Below are positions 8,698 through 17,684 of a stretch of 64,000 bases of DNA, in pieces. The stretch is from Rhodopseudomonas palustris JSC-3b (GTDB taxonomy: Bacteria > Pseudomonadota > Alphaproteobacteria > Rhizobiales > Xanthobacteraceae), in NCBI GenBank assembly GCA_000504425.1, contig KI632513.1, positions 2,034,760-2,098,759 on the forward strand. The letters are read 5' to 3'. How positions within the stretch are numbered: the first letter of the stretch is position 1; every line of letters starts with the position of its first letter. A model generated the notes under the pieces. It had not been told where the DNA came from, made no database searches, and worked only from the letters and a program-made list of their open reading frames with translations. The position numbers and the translations under genes are program-made.

Positions 8698-9657
8698 ATG
8701 GCGGATTTCAAGGCGATTGAGACATTCCTCTGGGTGGTGACTCTCGGCAGCTTCCGCGGCGCGGCCCAGCGGCTGAACACCACGCAGCCAGCGATCTCGC
8801 AGCGGATCGCTCAGCTCGAACAAGAGCTTGGCGTGAAGCTGCTGCAGCGCGACCACCGCGCGGTGTCGCCGACCCCGAGCGGCCGGCAGATGCTCACTTA
8901 CGCCGAGAAACTAATCCGGCTGCGAGCTGAAATGCTGGCCGTGGTCGGCGACCCTTGCTCGATGCGCGGCGTGCTGCGGCTCGGCGTCGCAGAGACCATT
9001 GTCCACACCTGGCTGTCGCAGCTGATCAAGAGCGTCAACAGCGCCTACCCCAATTTGTCGCTGGAAATCGAAGTCGATATCACCCCGAATTTGCGCGCCC
9101 GGCTGTTGGCGCAGGAGATCGACCTCGCCTTCCTGCTCGGGCCGCCGACCGCGCCCAATGTGCGCAGCCGGGTGCTCAGCCATTATCCGATCGGGTTTCT
9201 GGCGAGCCCGACGCTCGGCCTGGGCACTGGCAAGCTCTCGGTCGAGGACCTGGCGCGTTTCCCGATCATCACCTTCCCGCGCAAAACCCAGCCCTATGAG
9301 GTGGTGCGCTCGCTGTTCAATCGGCCAGAACTGCCGCCGATCCGGCTGCACGCCTCGGCCTCGCTCGCCACCGTGATTCACATGGCGCTTGAAGGGCTCG
9401 GCATTGCGGTGATTCCCAATGCGATCGTCGAAAGCGAACTCGCCAGCGGCCGGCTGCAATCGCTGTGCACCGACCTGCATGTGCCGCCGCTGACCTTTTC
9501 GGCGAGCTGGCTGGCCTCCGCCGACACCATCGCGATCGAGCGGATCGCCGACCTCGCCTCCGAGATTTCCCAGGCTGGCGGCTTCATGGAGGAGCATCCG
9601 GCGCCTTCGGCGGCAGCTACCCACAGCAAACAAATCTCGCGCGAGCCGATCGGTTGA
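8698..9657 (+). CDS. LysR-family transcriptional regulator
   Basis: A 319-residue DNA-binding regulator. The N-terminal winged helix-turn-helix (FLWVVTLGSFRGAAQRLNTT through ISQRIAQLEQELGVKLLQR) covers about residues 8-58, followed by the periplasmic-binding-like effector domain. The ATG at 8698 has AAGGGAG five bases upstream; an in-frame GTG sits directly before it. Divergence from the hydro-lyase/liv operon makes it the likely regulator of that operon. The final residues after GGFMEEHP are low in conservation. Confidence 0.9.
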   Translation: MADFKAIETFLWVVTLGSFRGAAQRLNTTQPAISQRIAQLEQELGVKLLQRDHRAVSPTPSGRQMLTYAEKLIRLRAEMLAVVGDPCSMRGVLRLGVAETIVHTWLSQLIKSVNSAYPNLSLEIEVDITPNLRARLLAQEIDLAFLLGPPTAPNVRSRVLSHYPIGFLASPTLGLGTGKLSVEDLARFPIITFPRKTQPYEVVRSLFNRPELPPIRLHASASLATVIHMALEGLGIAVIPNAIVESELASGRLQSLCTDLHVPPLTFSASWLASADTIAIERIADLASEISQAGGFMEEHPAPSAAATHSKQISREPIG

Positions 9658-9877
9658 CGGCGCCGCGGCGGCGCGCCATTCAAGGTACACCGTCGGCCAC
9701 GGCGCGAATCCCGGATCTCGTCGCATGCGCAAGGCGCCTTAACGGCTGCCTGCCAGCTGCAGACTGGTTCTGCCCGGCGACCGCCACGCGGCGTGACGCG
9801 CAGGCCCGGACCAGGTCTGTGCTATCGCGAACCGGCGGCACGCCGTTGAAGTCACACCGAGCGGATCGGAGGTCCTG

Positions 9878-10801
9878 GTGCACGCCGTTTTCATCGATGC
9901 CAGCGAGACATTGGGCTCCCTGTTCGAACGGCTGCCGACGCCGCTGGATCTGCCGCTGATCGTGCATCGCGATCCCGACATCCGGCCGGAGGAAATTCCG
10001 CAGGTGCTGTTCGGCAACGCGCCGATCGCGATCATCGATCACACCGCCTTGCCGACCGCGATCGCGCGGCGCTGCGTCGGCCTCAAGCACGTGATCTTCC
10101 TCGGCACCGGCGCGCGCAGCTACATGAATCCGGAAGAACTGGCCGAGCTTGGCATTCAGGTGCATCTGATCCGCGGCTATGGCGACACCGCGGTGGCCGA
10201 ATGCACCATTGCGCTGATGTGGGCCGGCGCCCGCAATCTCGGCCTGATGGACCGCGCCATGCGCCGCGGTGAATGGCGCCGCGATGACGGCGTGCAGCTC
10301 ACCGGCAAGACGCTCGGCCTGATCGGCTTTGGCGGCATCGGCACCGAGGTGGCGCGGCTGGCGCTCGGCATCGGCATGAAGGTGCTGGCCTGGAACCGGA
10401 CGCCCAAGAGCCATGACGGCGTCGAATTCGTCGATATCGATACGCTGCTGGCGCAGAGCGATGTGGTGTCGCTGCATCTGCTGCTCACCGACGAGACGCG
10501 CGGATTTCTGTCGCGCCCGCGCATTGCGGCGATGAAGCCCGGCGCCATGCTGGTCAACACCGCGCGCGGCGCGCTGGTCGATGAAGAGGCCATGATCGAG
10601 GCGCTGCAAACCGGCCAGCTTCGCCACGCCGGGCTCGATGTCTATTGCATCGAGCCGCTGCCGGCCGATCATCCGCTCACCAGCCTACCCAATGTCACGC
10701 TGTCGGCGCACTCGGCGTTCCGCACCCCTGAGGCCAGCGAAAACCTGGTGCAGGCCGCGCTGCAGCACTGCCGGCGGATCGTCGCCGAGAGCCTGAGCTG
10801 A
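9878..10801 (+). CDS. D-isomer-specific 2-hydroxyacid dehydrogenase
   Basis: NAD(P)-dependent reductase of 2-oxo acids, 307 residues. The C-terminal Rossmann domain shows GFGGIG, the catalytic Arg in NTARGALVDE, the Glu in YCIEPLP and the His in LSAHSAFRT. The start is GTG 9878, with GGAGG five bases upstream. It lies downstream of lysR on the same strand but 220 bases away, so it may be separately transcribed. A function with the neighbouring importer, reducing an imported or derived 2-oxo acid, is possible. Confidence 0.9.
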   Translation: MHAVFIDASETLGSLFERLPTPLDLPLIVHRDPDIRPEEIPQVLFGNAPIAIIDHTALPTAIARRCVGLKHVIFLGTGARSYMNPEELAELGIQVHLIRGYGDTAVAECTIALMWAGARNLGLMDRAMRRGEWRRDDGVQLTGKTLGLIGFGGIGTEVARLALGIGMKVLAWNRTPKSHDGVEFVDIDTLLAQSDVVSLHLLLTDETRGFLSRPRIAAMKPGAMLVNTARGALVDEEAMIEALQTGQLRHAGLDVYCIEPLPADHPLTSLPNVTLSAHSAFRTPEASENLVQAALQHCRRIVAESLS

Positions 10802-10984
10802 CGGCCGCGCCGTCATCTGGCGGCGGACCTAAAGGCGTCGCAGCGCCGCGCACGGCATGCGCAGACCTTGTCATCACTGCAAAATTGGCAATTAGCTACC
10901 GCGGGCAGCCGCCAATCCGGCTATCCGAATCAAATCGCTTGAACCACGATCGTGTCACACTTTGCGTATTTGCAGGGGGTGCAC

Positions 10985-11782
10985 ATGAAGGACTGGATTG
11001 CGGTATTCGCTGTTGCACTGGTGATGATTGTCGGCGCAGCCGCCGGGCTCTCTGGAACCCTGGCGTTTCTGCTGACCTTTGTGATTGCCTGGTACTTGCT
11101 GACGGCGCGCGAACACGGCTTTGCCAATGCGCGGCGCGCCCTTGGTATCAATTTTGAACCGCCGTTATGGACGGCTGCTAATTGGCGGCAACTCACCGCG
11201 CTGTTTGATGATGACCGCAAGCTGATCAAGTCAACCGCGGTGGCGCTGGTGACGCTAAGCGCGGCGCTGATCCTCGGCGGCAGTTTTGCCTATGCGATCG
11301 CGGCGATTTTCGCGGTGCTCTATGCGTCCGACATCTGGCGCGGCGGGCCGCCGCCACGTTTTGCTCGCATCCCGGATGCCAGTGTCGGCACGGCCGAGCC
11401 GCCCGCAGCGCCGACGCGTTCCGAACCGAGTTCGGGGTCAAGTTCCGGGTCGACTTCTGGATCGGGTTCGGGGTCTGCCCCCTCCTTGCGCGCCGCCTAT
11501 CGGCCGCTGAAGCAACAGAAGGTGCGACGCGCGCAGCCGCGGCTGACGTCACGCCGGCCGAGAGCTACAACAGCCGCCACCGGCAAGCGCCGTGGCCGCA
11601 AACCGGCTAAACCATCGGCCTGGATGTTGCAGCCGCTGCCGAGCCGCAAGCCCGACACCCCGATGATCGCGCTCAAGCCGCGCAAGCTGGTACGGCCACG
11701 ACCGCCGCAGCAGCGCCGGCTGCTGCGCAAGCCACCGCTGCGCGTAAAACCCACGGTGCGACGCCCGGCCAGCAGCAAGTAA
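10985..11782 (+). CDS. Membrane protein with basic, low-complexity C-terminal tail
   Basis: Unrecognised 265-residue protein. The N-terminal half has hydrophobic segments at about 3-36 and 80-107. A Ser/Gly-rich stretch (SSGSSSGSTSGSGSGS, about 148-163) follows, then roughly 100 residues rich in Arg, Lys and Pro. ATG 10985 is preceded by AGGGGG. The tail keeps high third-position GC, which argues against a frameshift. The basic tail could bind nucleic acid or acidic envelope polymer; this is only a guess. Confidence 0.7.
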   Translation: MKDWIAVFAVALVMIVGAAAGLSGTLAFLLTFVIAWYLLTAREHGFANARRALGINFEPPLWTAANWRQLTALFDDDRKLIKSTAVALVTLSAALILGGSFAYAIAAIFAVLYASDIWRGGPPPRFARIPDASVGTAEPPAAPTRSEPSSGSSSGSTSGSGSGSAPSLRAAYRPLKQQKVRRAQPRLTSRRPRATTAATGKRRGRKPAKPSAWMLQPLPSRKPDTPMIALKPRKLVRPRPPQQRRLLRKPPLRVKPTVRRPASSK

Positions 11783-11879
11783 CGGCGCCCACCGATCTGC
11801 GTTCAGATGGCCGCGCGGCGCTCTTTCCGATGGCGTGCCGATCGCTACACTGGCCGCGATCATCACGGGGGATTTCGGC

Positions 11880-12659
11880 ATGGACCTGCAGCTGCGCGGC
11901 AAGCGCGTTCTGATCACCGGCGCGTCCAAGGGCATCGGCGCTGCGGCGGCCGAGGCTTTTGCCGAGGAAGGCTGTCATTTGCGGCTTGCGGCGCGCAGCC
12001 GTGATCAGCTCGACACGCTCGGCAAAGGTCTCAGCCTGGCGCATGGCATCGGCGTCGTGGTCCATGCCGTCGATCTGCGCAAGCCCGATGAGTTGGCAAA
12101 GCTGGCGCATGACGCCGCCGACATCGACATTCTGGTCAACAATGCCGGCGATATTCCGCGCGGCGCGATCGACGCTATCGACGACGCCAAATGGCGTCAC
12201 GCCTGGGAGCTGAAAGTGTTCGGCTTCATCAATCTGACGCGGCTGGTCTATGCGCAGATGAAGGCACGTGGCAGCGGCGTGATCATCAATGACATCGGCT
12301 CGGCCGGCGAGCGGTTCGACTCGTCCTACATCTGCGGCTCAGCCGGCAATGCCGCGCTGATGGCGTTCACGCGCGCACTCGGCGGCACCAGCCTCGCCGA
12401 CAATATCCGCGTAGTCGGCATCAATCCGGGGCCGGTCGGCACCGATCGCCACATTGCGCTGATGAAGGCGCGGGCGGCGCGCGAGCTCGGCGACGAAAAT
12501 CGCTACCGGGAATTGCAGCAGAAATTGCCGCTGGCGCGGCCGGCGCAGCCGCGCGAGATCGCCGATTTGATGGCGTTTCTCGCCTCGCCGCGCTCCGGCT
12601 ACACGTCTGGCGTGATCTTCACGGTGGACGGCGGACTAAGCGCCGGCTGGACCGGCTGA
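11880..12659 (+). CDS. SDR family protein with altered active site (YxxxS)
   Basis: A 259-residue Rossmann protein with TGASKGIG at 13-20, NNAG at 87-90 and a Ser at 141. The active-site segment reads SSYICGSAGN, so the position of the usual catalytic Lys (four after Tyr150) is Ser154. C-terminal GYTSGVIFTVDGG is normal for SDRs. ATG 11880 follows a CGGGGGA site; upstream in-frame codons to 11835 lack family similarity. The missing Lys suggests changed chemistry or a non-catalytic role. Confidence 0.82.
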   Translation: MDLQLRGKRVLITGASKGIGAAAAEAFAEEGCHLRLAARSRDQLDTLGKGLSLAHGIGVVVHAVDLRKPDELAKLAHDAADIDILVNNAGDIPRGAIDAIDDAKWRHAWELKVFGFINLTRLVYAQMKARGSGVIINDIGSAGERFDSSYICGSAGNAALMAFTRALGGTSLADNIRVVGINPGPVGTDRHIALMKARAARELGDENRYRELQQKLPLARPAQPREIADLMAFLASPRSGYTSGVIFTVDGGLSAGWTG

Positions 12660-12680
12660 GACGCGCCCCGCCAACCAGCT

Positions 12681-13226
12681 GTCATTGCGAGCGAAGCGAA
12701 GCAATCCAGCGAGTGCGCGCCAACCCCCGTCATTGCGAGCGTAGCGAAGCAATCCAGAGCTACAAGCAAAGCATGGATTGCTTCGTCGCTACGCCTCCTC
12801 GCAATGACGGGGAGAGCGCGACTGCCACGAGCACGCCGCAACCCCAACCACCGTCATTGCGAGCGCAGCGAAGCAATCCAGAAGCCACAGGCAAAGCATG
12901 GATTGCTTCGTCGCTACGCTCCTCGCAATGACGTGGAGAGCGACTGCCACGAGCACGCCGCAAACCCCAATCACCCGTCATTGCGAGCGCAGCGAAGCAA
13001 TCCAGAAGCCACGGGCAATGCATGGATTGCTTCGTCGCTACGCTCCTCGCAATGACGTGGAGAGCGACTGCCACGAGCACACCGCAAACCCCAATCACCC
13101 GTCATTGCGAGCGCAGCGAAGCAATCCAGAGAGTGCGTCCCAAACCGTCATTGCGAGCGAAGCGAAGCAATCCAGAAGACACAGGCAAGCATGGATTGCT
13201 TCGTCGCTGCGCTCCTCGCAATGACG
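12681..13226. repeat. Repeat block: family-1 REP pairs with a 124-bp tandem period
   Basis: There is no gene between 12660 and 13253; the space is filled by family-1 elements. Forward arms begin at 12681, 12728, 12852, 12976, 13100 and 13146, and reverse arms lie at 12775-12809, about 12899-12932, about 13023-13056 and 13193-13226. The interval from one GTCATTGCG to the next is exactly 124 bases three times (12729, 12853, 12977, 13101). Each unit is a forward arm, a short linker, a reverse arm and a roughly 45-base spacer containing GAGAGCGACTGCCACGAGCA. The inverted arms can form hairpins. Confidence 0.93.
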
Positions 13227-13253
13227 GCGGGTTTCCACTCTGCGCGCAGCGCA

Positions 13254-14264
13254 TCACGGCCGCAGGATCACCCGGTCGCGTGCTGAGCCGGCGACCGCCA
13301 GATAGGCCGCCTTGGCGTCCGTCAGCGGATAGACCGCCGCCGGTGAAATCGGAAAGGGCTGCAGCGCGCCGCTGGCGAAGCCTGGCACCAGCTGGCGCAG
13401 CACCGCAGCGGTTGCGACCGAGGACAGCGCCAGCGTATCGATGCCGACATAAGTGTGCTGGCCGCGATAAAACTCAAAAATGTTGAACGACACGATGCGA
13501 TCGACGGCGGCAATCAGAATCTGCCGGCCACGCAGCGCCAGCGAGTGATGCGCGGCCTGGAAATACGGATCGCCGACCGTGTTGAACACGATGTCGGCGC
13601 CCTGGCCGCCGGTGAGTTCGCGCACCTTTGCCGCAACGTCGGTTGAGGCGGCGTCGATCACCTCGACCGCGGCCGAGGCGTGCCCGGCATAGGGCTCGGC
13701 CCTGCGCACCACGCCGATCACCCGCGCGCCGCGCCAGCTGGCGATCTGCGCGGCGGCCTGCCCGACCTTGCCATTGACGCCCATGATCAGCACCACCTCG
13801 CCCGGCTGCGGCAGGCCGGCGCGTTCAAAGCCGACCATGGCGGTGACGAACGGCACGCCGATGCCGGCCGCCTGCTCCCAGCTGAGCGCCGCGGGCTTAT
13901 CGACCACCGCATCAAGCTCGATGCGCAGATGGCTGGCATGGCTGCCATCGCGGCGGATGCCGAGATCGCCGGATGAGCCAAACACCTCGCGGCCGATCAA
14001 GCTCTCCGGTCCGGCCACCACCACACCGGCAAAATCGCGGCCGGGGGTCCGTGGAAACACCGCGTAAGGCATCATGCCGATCGCGGCTTTGACGTCGGAC
14101 GGATTGACCGCGGCCGCCTTCACTTCGATCAGCAGTTCGCCGTCGCCGCAGCTCAGCATCTGCGTTTCGATCACCGGCGTGATCGCAGCATAATCGGCGG
14201 CCTTGGCATGAAGACGCACGCAGCGCGCCTCGGTCGCACGCGGCAGGGATGAAGTCGACGACAT
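13254..14264 (-). CDS. Zinc-independent medium-chain dehydrogenase/quinone oxidoreductase-like
   Basis: A 336-residue MDR-superfamily enzyme. The N-terminal GroES-like domain includes AVNPSDVKAAIG and GRDFAGVV; the Rossmann domain has the GVNGKVGQAA nucleotide loop. The Cys/His zinc ligands of alcohol dehydrogenases are not apparent, which points to a quinone reductase or enoyl reductase-like enzyme using NADPH. ATG 14264 has GAAGAG eight bases upstream; an in-frame GTG lies nine bases before. The stop is close to the repeat block at 13226. Confidence 0.85.
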   Translation of the reverse strand: MSSTSSLPRATEARCVRLHAKAADYAAITPVIETQMLSCGDGELLIEVKAAAVNPSDVKAAIGMMPYAVFPRTPGRDFAGVVVAGPESLIGREVFGSSGDLGIRRDGSHASHLRIELDAVVDKPAALSWEQAAGIGVPFVTAMVGFERAGLPQPGEVVLIMGVNGKVGQAAAQIASWRGARVIGVVRRAEPYAGHASAAVEVIDAASTDVAAKVRELTGGQGADIVFNTVGDPYFQAAHHSLALRGRQILIAAVDRIVSFNIFEFYRGQHTYVGIDTLALSSVATAAVLRQLVPGFASGALQPFPISPAAVYPLTDAKAAYLAVAGSARDRVILRP

Positions 14265-14440
14265 CGCAACCACTCTTCGCTAATTGTTGGCTATCTCTTG
14301 GCAGGATCACAGCAGCAATCAGAACCAGACTGGTCCTGATTGGAACAGACCCAAAGCCTGCCAGATCACGCCCTGCGATGCCACCGCGGCGACATGCGAT
14401 GCGCAATCACATGATGCTGAATCACCTGCGATGCAGAATC

Positions 14441-14469
14441 AAAAGGCCCGCAGCAGCAGCGGCGGGCCT
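14441..14469 (-). terminator. Rho-independent terminator of the phasin gene
   Basis: Eight-base stem AGGCCCGC (14444-14451) with GCGGGCCT (14462-14469), loop of ten bases. On the minus strand it is followed by TTTTGATT. It lies 27 bases beyond the phasin stop codon. Confidence 0.8.
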
Positions 14470-14495
14470 CAGATCATTCGCGGTGGCAGCGCCGG

Positions 14496-14984
14496 TTAGC
14501 GGCTGTAGATCCGGCTAAAATTATCCTGCGCAGTCTTGGTGCTGTCGCTGACCAGCTTGCCAAAATACTCGGTCGAGCTTTTGGCGCGCGCCATCAGCAC
14601 CTCGCTATGGCTCCGCAGCAGATCGGACTGGATTTGCACCGCCTCGTTGAGCGATTTGGCGGAGGCAAGCCGGTCGATCCCCGAGAAGAACGCCTCGGTA
14701 TCCTGGAAGAATGCTTGCTGGATGTTGCGGCTGACCTTGGTCGCTTCCGCCACCGAGTTCGTGACCGCGCTCTCGACCGCGCTGGTGATCTTGTCAACGC
14801 CGTCATGAAGATCGGCGGTGCGTTCCTTGCCGTTGCTGGCGGTGCGCTTGAAGAACTCGCGGGTCGCTTCCGGTACTTGCAGATTCTGCAAGCTCTTAAA
14901 CGCCTCCGAAACGGGGGCGAAGGCCTGCTTGACGCCGTCCAGGACGGGGCTGGTGTCGGCAGCAGTGTTGCTTTCGTCGGACAT
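14496..14984 (-). CDS. Phasin family protein
   Basis: A 162-residue, mostly helical protein of the Phasin_2 type, which coats polyhydroxyalkanoate granules. The central segment (AVTNSVAEATKVSRNIQQAF and onward through FGKLVSDSTKTAQDNF) shows the amphipathic heptads of the family. The frame is open to 15104, but ATG 14984 (MSDESNTAADTSP) with GGGTGGG upstream fits the family length. It is followed by a terminator. A nearby alpha/beta hydrolase (15147) may relate to storage polymer metabolism; that is inference. Confidence 0.85.
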   Translation of the reverse strand: MSDESNTAADTSPVLDGVKQAFAPVSEAFKSLQNLQVPEATREFFKRTASNGKERTADLHDGVDKITSAVESAVTNSVAEATKVSRNIQQAFFQDTEAFFSGIDRLASAKSLNEAVQIQSDLLRSHSEVLMARAKSSTEYFGKLVSDSTKTAQDNFSRIYSR

Positions 14985-15146
14985 TATTCCCACCCTCGGT
15001 TGAACAGTAACTCTCCTCCCCGGACCTAATTGGCCCGCAAGGGGCGCGGTAAATATCTCACCAAATTTTGTGCATTGCAACATATTCCGTGATGCAGCAT
15101 TCACGTTCAGGTGAGTAGTTCCAGCGCTGCGCGCCTCGGTTGCGCG

Positions 15147-15926
15147 TCACTCGGCCAGCGGCGGCGCATAGGCCAGCGCGAACGGACCATGACGCTCGAA
15201 CGGCCGAAAAGTTCCTTCCGGCTGCGCCAGCCGATCGGCGATCGCCCACAATACCGCCGGGTTGACCACCAGGCCGATATGGCTGGCGAGATGCACTTCG
15301 ATGTTCTCGGCGGTGGCGGAGGGGCGCAGCAGGCTGGTGTGCCAATTGACGATGCCGTCGGTGCGCGAATAGATCGAGGTGGTCGGCACCGGCAGATCGC
15401 CGGACAGCGCTTTGATATCGGCAAGGTCGATGTCTTCGAGCCGCTCGCCGGACAGCCGTTCATAGACGTGGCTGGCATTGGTGGCGGTGATATCGCCGCT
15501 GAACGGCGAGCCGAGCGAGATCACCGAGCGCACCAGTTCTGGCCGATACAATGCCAGATCGCGGGCATAGACCCCGCCCAGACTCCAGCCGACCAGACTG
15601 ACCTTGCGCCCGGCGCTGTCGTGAATCTGCTCCAGCCGCTGGCGCAGCTGCTGGCGCATGCGATAGACGCCGCCGAGATTGCGGCCGAGATCCCAGCCGA
15701 TGCTCTGATAGCCGAGCCGCGCCAGCAGCTTGCGCATCGGCATGGTGGACAGGTCGCTGGCCAGCAACCCCGGCAGCACCAGCACCGGATGACCATCGCC
15801 GTGCGGCGCCTGCAGCAAGAGCGGCGCCAGCACCAGGCTGGCGTTCAGCTCCAGCACGCTGCGCACTTCCGCGAGCAGCAAACCGAGGCTCGGCGGCTGC
15901 AGCGGCGGTGAACTGCTATCCGACAT
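15147..15926 (-). CDS. Alpha/beta hydrolase
   Basis: A 259-residue serine hydrolase. The oxyanion region LPGLLASD is at 51-58, the nucleophile elbow GWSLGG at 113-118 (Ser115), and the likely acid and base are Asp190 (YSRTDGIVNW) and His216 (LASHIG). No signal peptide is seen. It is in an operon with the small gene upstream, 18 bases away, and lies near the phasin gene on the same strand. A lipase, esterase or polyester role cannot be separated from the sequence. Confidence 0.85.
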   Translation of the reverse strand: MSDSSSPPLQPPSLGLLLAEVRSVLELNASLVLAPLLLQAPHGDGHPVLVLPGLLASDLSTMPMRKLLARLGYQSIGWDLGRNLGGVYRMRQQLRQRLEQIHDSAGRKVSLVGWSLGGVYARDLALYRPELVRSVISLGSPFSGDITATNASHVYERLSGERLEDIDLADIKALSGDLPVPTTSIYSRTDGIVNWHTSLLRPSATAENIEVHLASHIGLVVNPAVLWAIADRLAQPEGTFRPFERHGPFALAYAPPLAE

Positions 15927-15944
15927 CGAGGCGCCGTGAGCTCG

Positions 15945-16211
15945 CTACTTCTTGTCCTTGGTCAACCCGGTGCCAAGTCCCGTACCAAGTCCGGCCATGG
16001 TGATGAACATTTCCTGGAACCGCTCGGCGATCTTCGGATCAAAGGTGAACCAGCTCTGGATCAGCGCTTCCGGCGACACCTTGTCGATATTAGCCGTCAC
16101 CTGATGCTGCAATTTCTCCATCACCGCCGTCTGCATCGGCTGCACATCGGGTAGGCCGAAAAACGCCCTCGCCTCCTGCGGCGTGCACTCGATCTCAACG
16201 TGGACTTTCAT
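15945..16211 (-). CDS. Small conserved protein (DUF6489-like)
   Basis: An 88-residue protein, MKVHVEIECTPQEARAFFGLPDV at its N-terminus, then predicted helices (MQTAVMEKLQHQVTANIDKV) and a Gly-Thr repeat tail (GLGTGLGTGL). I believe this is the family now listed as DUF6489, though the number is from memory. It is the first gene of a two-gene unit with the alpha/beta hydrolase. The proximity of a phasin gene suggests a granule-associated role, unproven. Confidence 0.7.
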   Translation of the reverse strand: MKVHVEIECTPQEARAFFGLPDVQPMQTAVMEKLQHQVTANIDKVSPEALIQSWFTFDPKIAERFQEMFITMAGLGTGLGTGLTKDKK

Positions 16212-16311
16212 GTCGGCTCCTGACTGTCAGCTTCGCGTCACGCGTGTTCGAGCCGTGACCGAGTGAGTATCGCCGCGACGCGCCGCACGATGCAAGCGTC
16301 GCAGCATGTTG

Positions 16312-17562
16312 TCAGTTGAACCGCTCCACCGCGAATGGCGCCGGATCGGCAAACGGCGTTTCGCCGGTCATCAGCTCGGCGAGCAGCCGTCCGGTCGCCG
16401 GCCCCAGGGTCAAACCGTGATGCTGGTGGCCGAAATCGAACCACAGCCCGGGATGGCGCGGCGCGCGGCCGATTACTGGCAGCATATCGGGCAGACAGGG
16501 CCGCGCACCGAGCCAGGGTTGTGGCTCGATCGCCTCGCCGAGCGGGAACAGCTCGCGCGCCACCGGCACGGTGCGCGCAATCTGCACCGGCGTCGGCGGC
16601 GCATCACGGCGGGCGAATTCAGCGCCGGTGGTCAGGCGAATGCCGCGATTCATCGGCGCCAGCAGATAGCCGCGGTCAGCATCCAGCACCGGATGACGCA
16701 GCACCGCATTGTCGCACGGCTTGAAATGCTGATGGTAGCCCCGCTTGACGCCGAGCGGAATCCGGTAGCCGAGCGGCCGGAACACCTGATCCGACCACGG
16801 CCCGAGCGCGACCACCACTTCGCGCGCCGAAAGCGCGCCATCCGGCTGCGCGATGCGCCAGCCCTCGCGCCCCGCTTCGAGCGTTGCGGCATCGCCGATC
16901 AACACACGGCCACCGCGCCGCTGAAACAGATCGGCATAGGCGCGCACCAGCCCGCCAGGATCGGGGATGAAGCCGGGTGTCGGCCAATGAATCGCCCCGG
17001 TGAACGCGCCGCGCAGCAGCGGCTCGCGCGCGGCGATCGCTGCCGGATCGAGCACCGTACCATCGACACCAAGACCGCGCGCGGTCTCAAGCTCGTCCAA
17101 CGCCTTGGCGAGCGACGCCTCGGAGCGAAACAGCTTGATCCAGCCGGTGTAGCGCAGCAGTTCGGGCACGCCGGCCTGTGCGATCAGCGCCTCATGCTCG
17201 ATGAGGCTGCGCTTGATCAAGGGCAGCGCCGCCATCGCGCTGCGCATGGTGCCTTCCTTGGAGGATGCGAGAAAATATCGCACCAGCCAGGGCACAAAAC
17301 TTGGCGCATCGCTGAGCCGGTAATGGACATCCGCGGTGCGATTGAGCGCATAGCGCAGCAGATGGCGCAGATCGCGCGGAAACATATAGGGGATCACCGA
17401 GGCATTCTCGATCAACCCGGCATTGCCGTAGCTGGTGCCCTCGCCGGGCTGCTGCCGATCGACCAGCACCACCGCACGGCCACGCTGCTGCAGATGCAGC
17501 GCGGCGCTGACGCCGACAATGCCGGCCCCGAGCACGATGACATCGGTCTTGTGCGTCGTCAT
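16312..17562 (-). CDS. FAD-dependent D-amino acid dehydrogenase/oxidase family protein
   Basis: A 416-residue DAO-fold flavoprotein. The FAD-binding GAGIVG is at 12-17, with the acidic end of beta-2 in VLVDRQQPGEGTSYGNAGLI, a sequence pattern of DadA-like enzymes. C-terminal ARPCLPDMLPVIGRAP and FGHQHHGLTLGPATGRLLAEL complete the fold. ATG 17562 follows GCGGGAG. The likely substrate is a D-amino acid or another secondary amine; electrons would go to the respiratory chain. The gene is alone on this strand between the small-protein operon and the efflux operon. Confidence 0.87.
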   Translation of the reverse strand: MTTHKTDVIVLGAGIVGVSAALHLQQRGRAVVLVDRQQPGEGTSYGNAGLIENASVIPYMFPRDLRHLLRYALNRTADVHYRLSDAPSFVPWLVRYFLASSKEGTMRSAMAALPLIKRSLIEHEALIAQAGVPELLRYTGWIKLFRSEASLAKALDELETARGLGVDGTVLDPAAIAAREPLLRGAFTGAIHWPTPGFIPDPGGLVRAYADLFQRRGGRVLIGDAATLEAGREGWRIAQPDGALSAREVVVALGPWSDQVFRPLGYRIPLGVKRGYHQHFKPCDNAVLRHPVLDADRGYLLAPMNRGIRLTTGAEFARRDAPPTPVQIARTVPVARELFPLGEAIEPQPWLGARPCLPDMLPVIGRAPRHPGLWFDFGHQHHGLTLGPATGRLLAELMTGETPFADPAPFAVERFN

Positions 17563-17684
17563 GATCTCCCGCTCGCCTTTCTGATTGCCAACAGAACTGA
17601 TCCCCAAAAGAAAACGCCGCGAGCGTTATGCACGCATCGCGACGTTCGGTTGTATCAGCTTCGTGGTGGCTTGTCGCGAGCGGC

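Noticed and set aside
12681..13226. CRISPR array
   Set aside because: The repeats are palindromic pairs with conserved spacers and a 124-base unit; real CRISPR spacers differ between units, and no cas genes are nearby.
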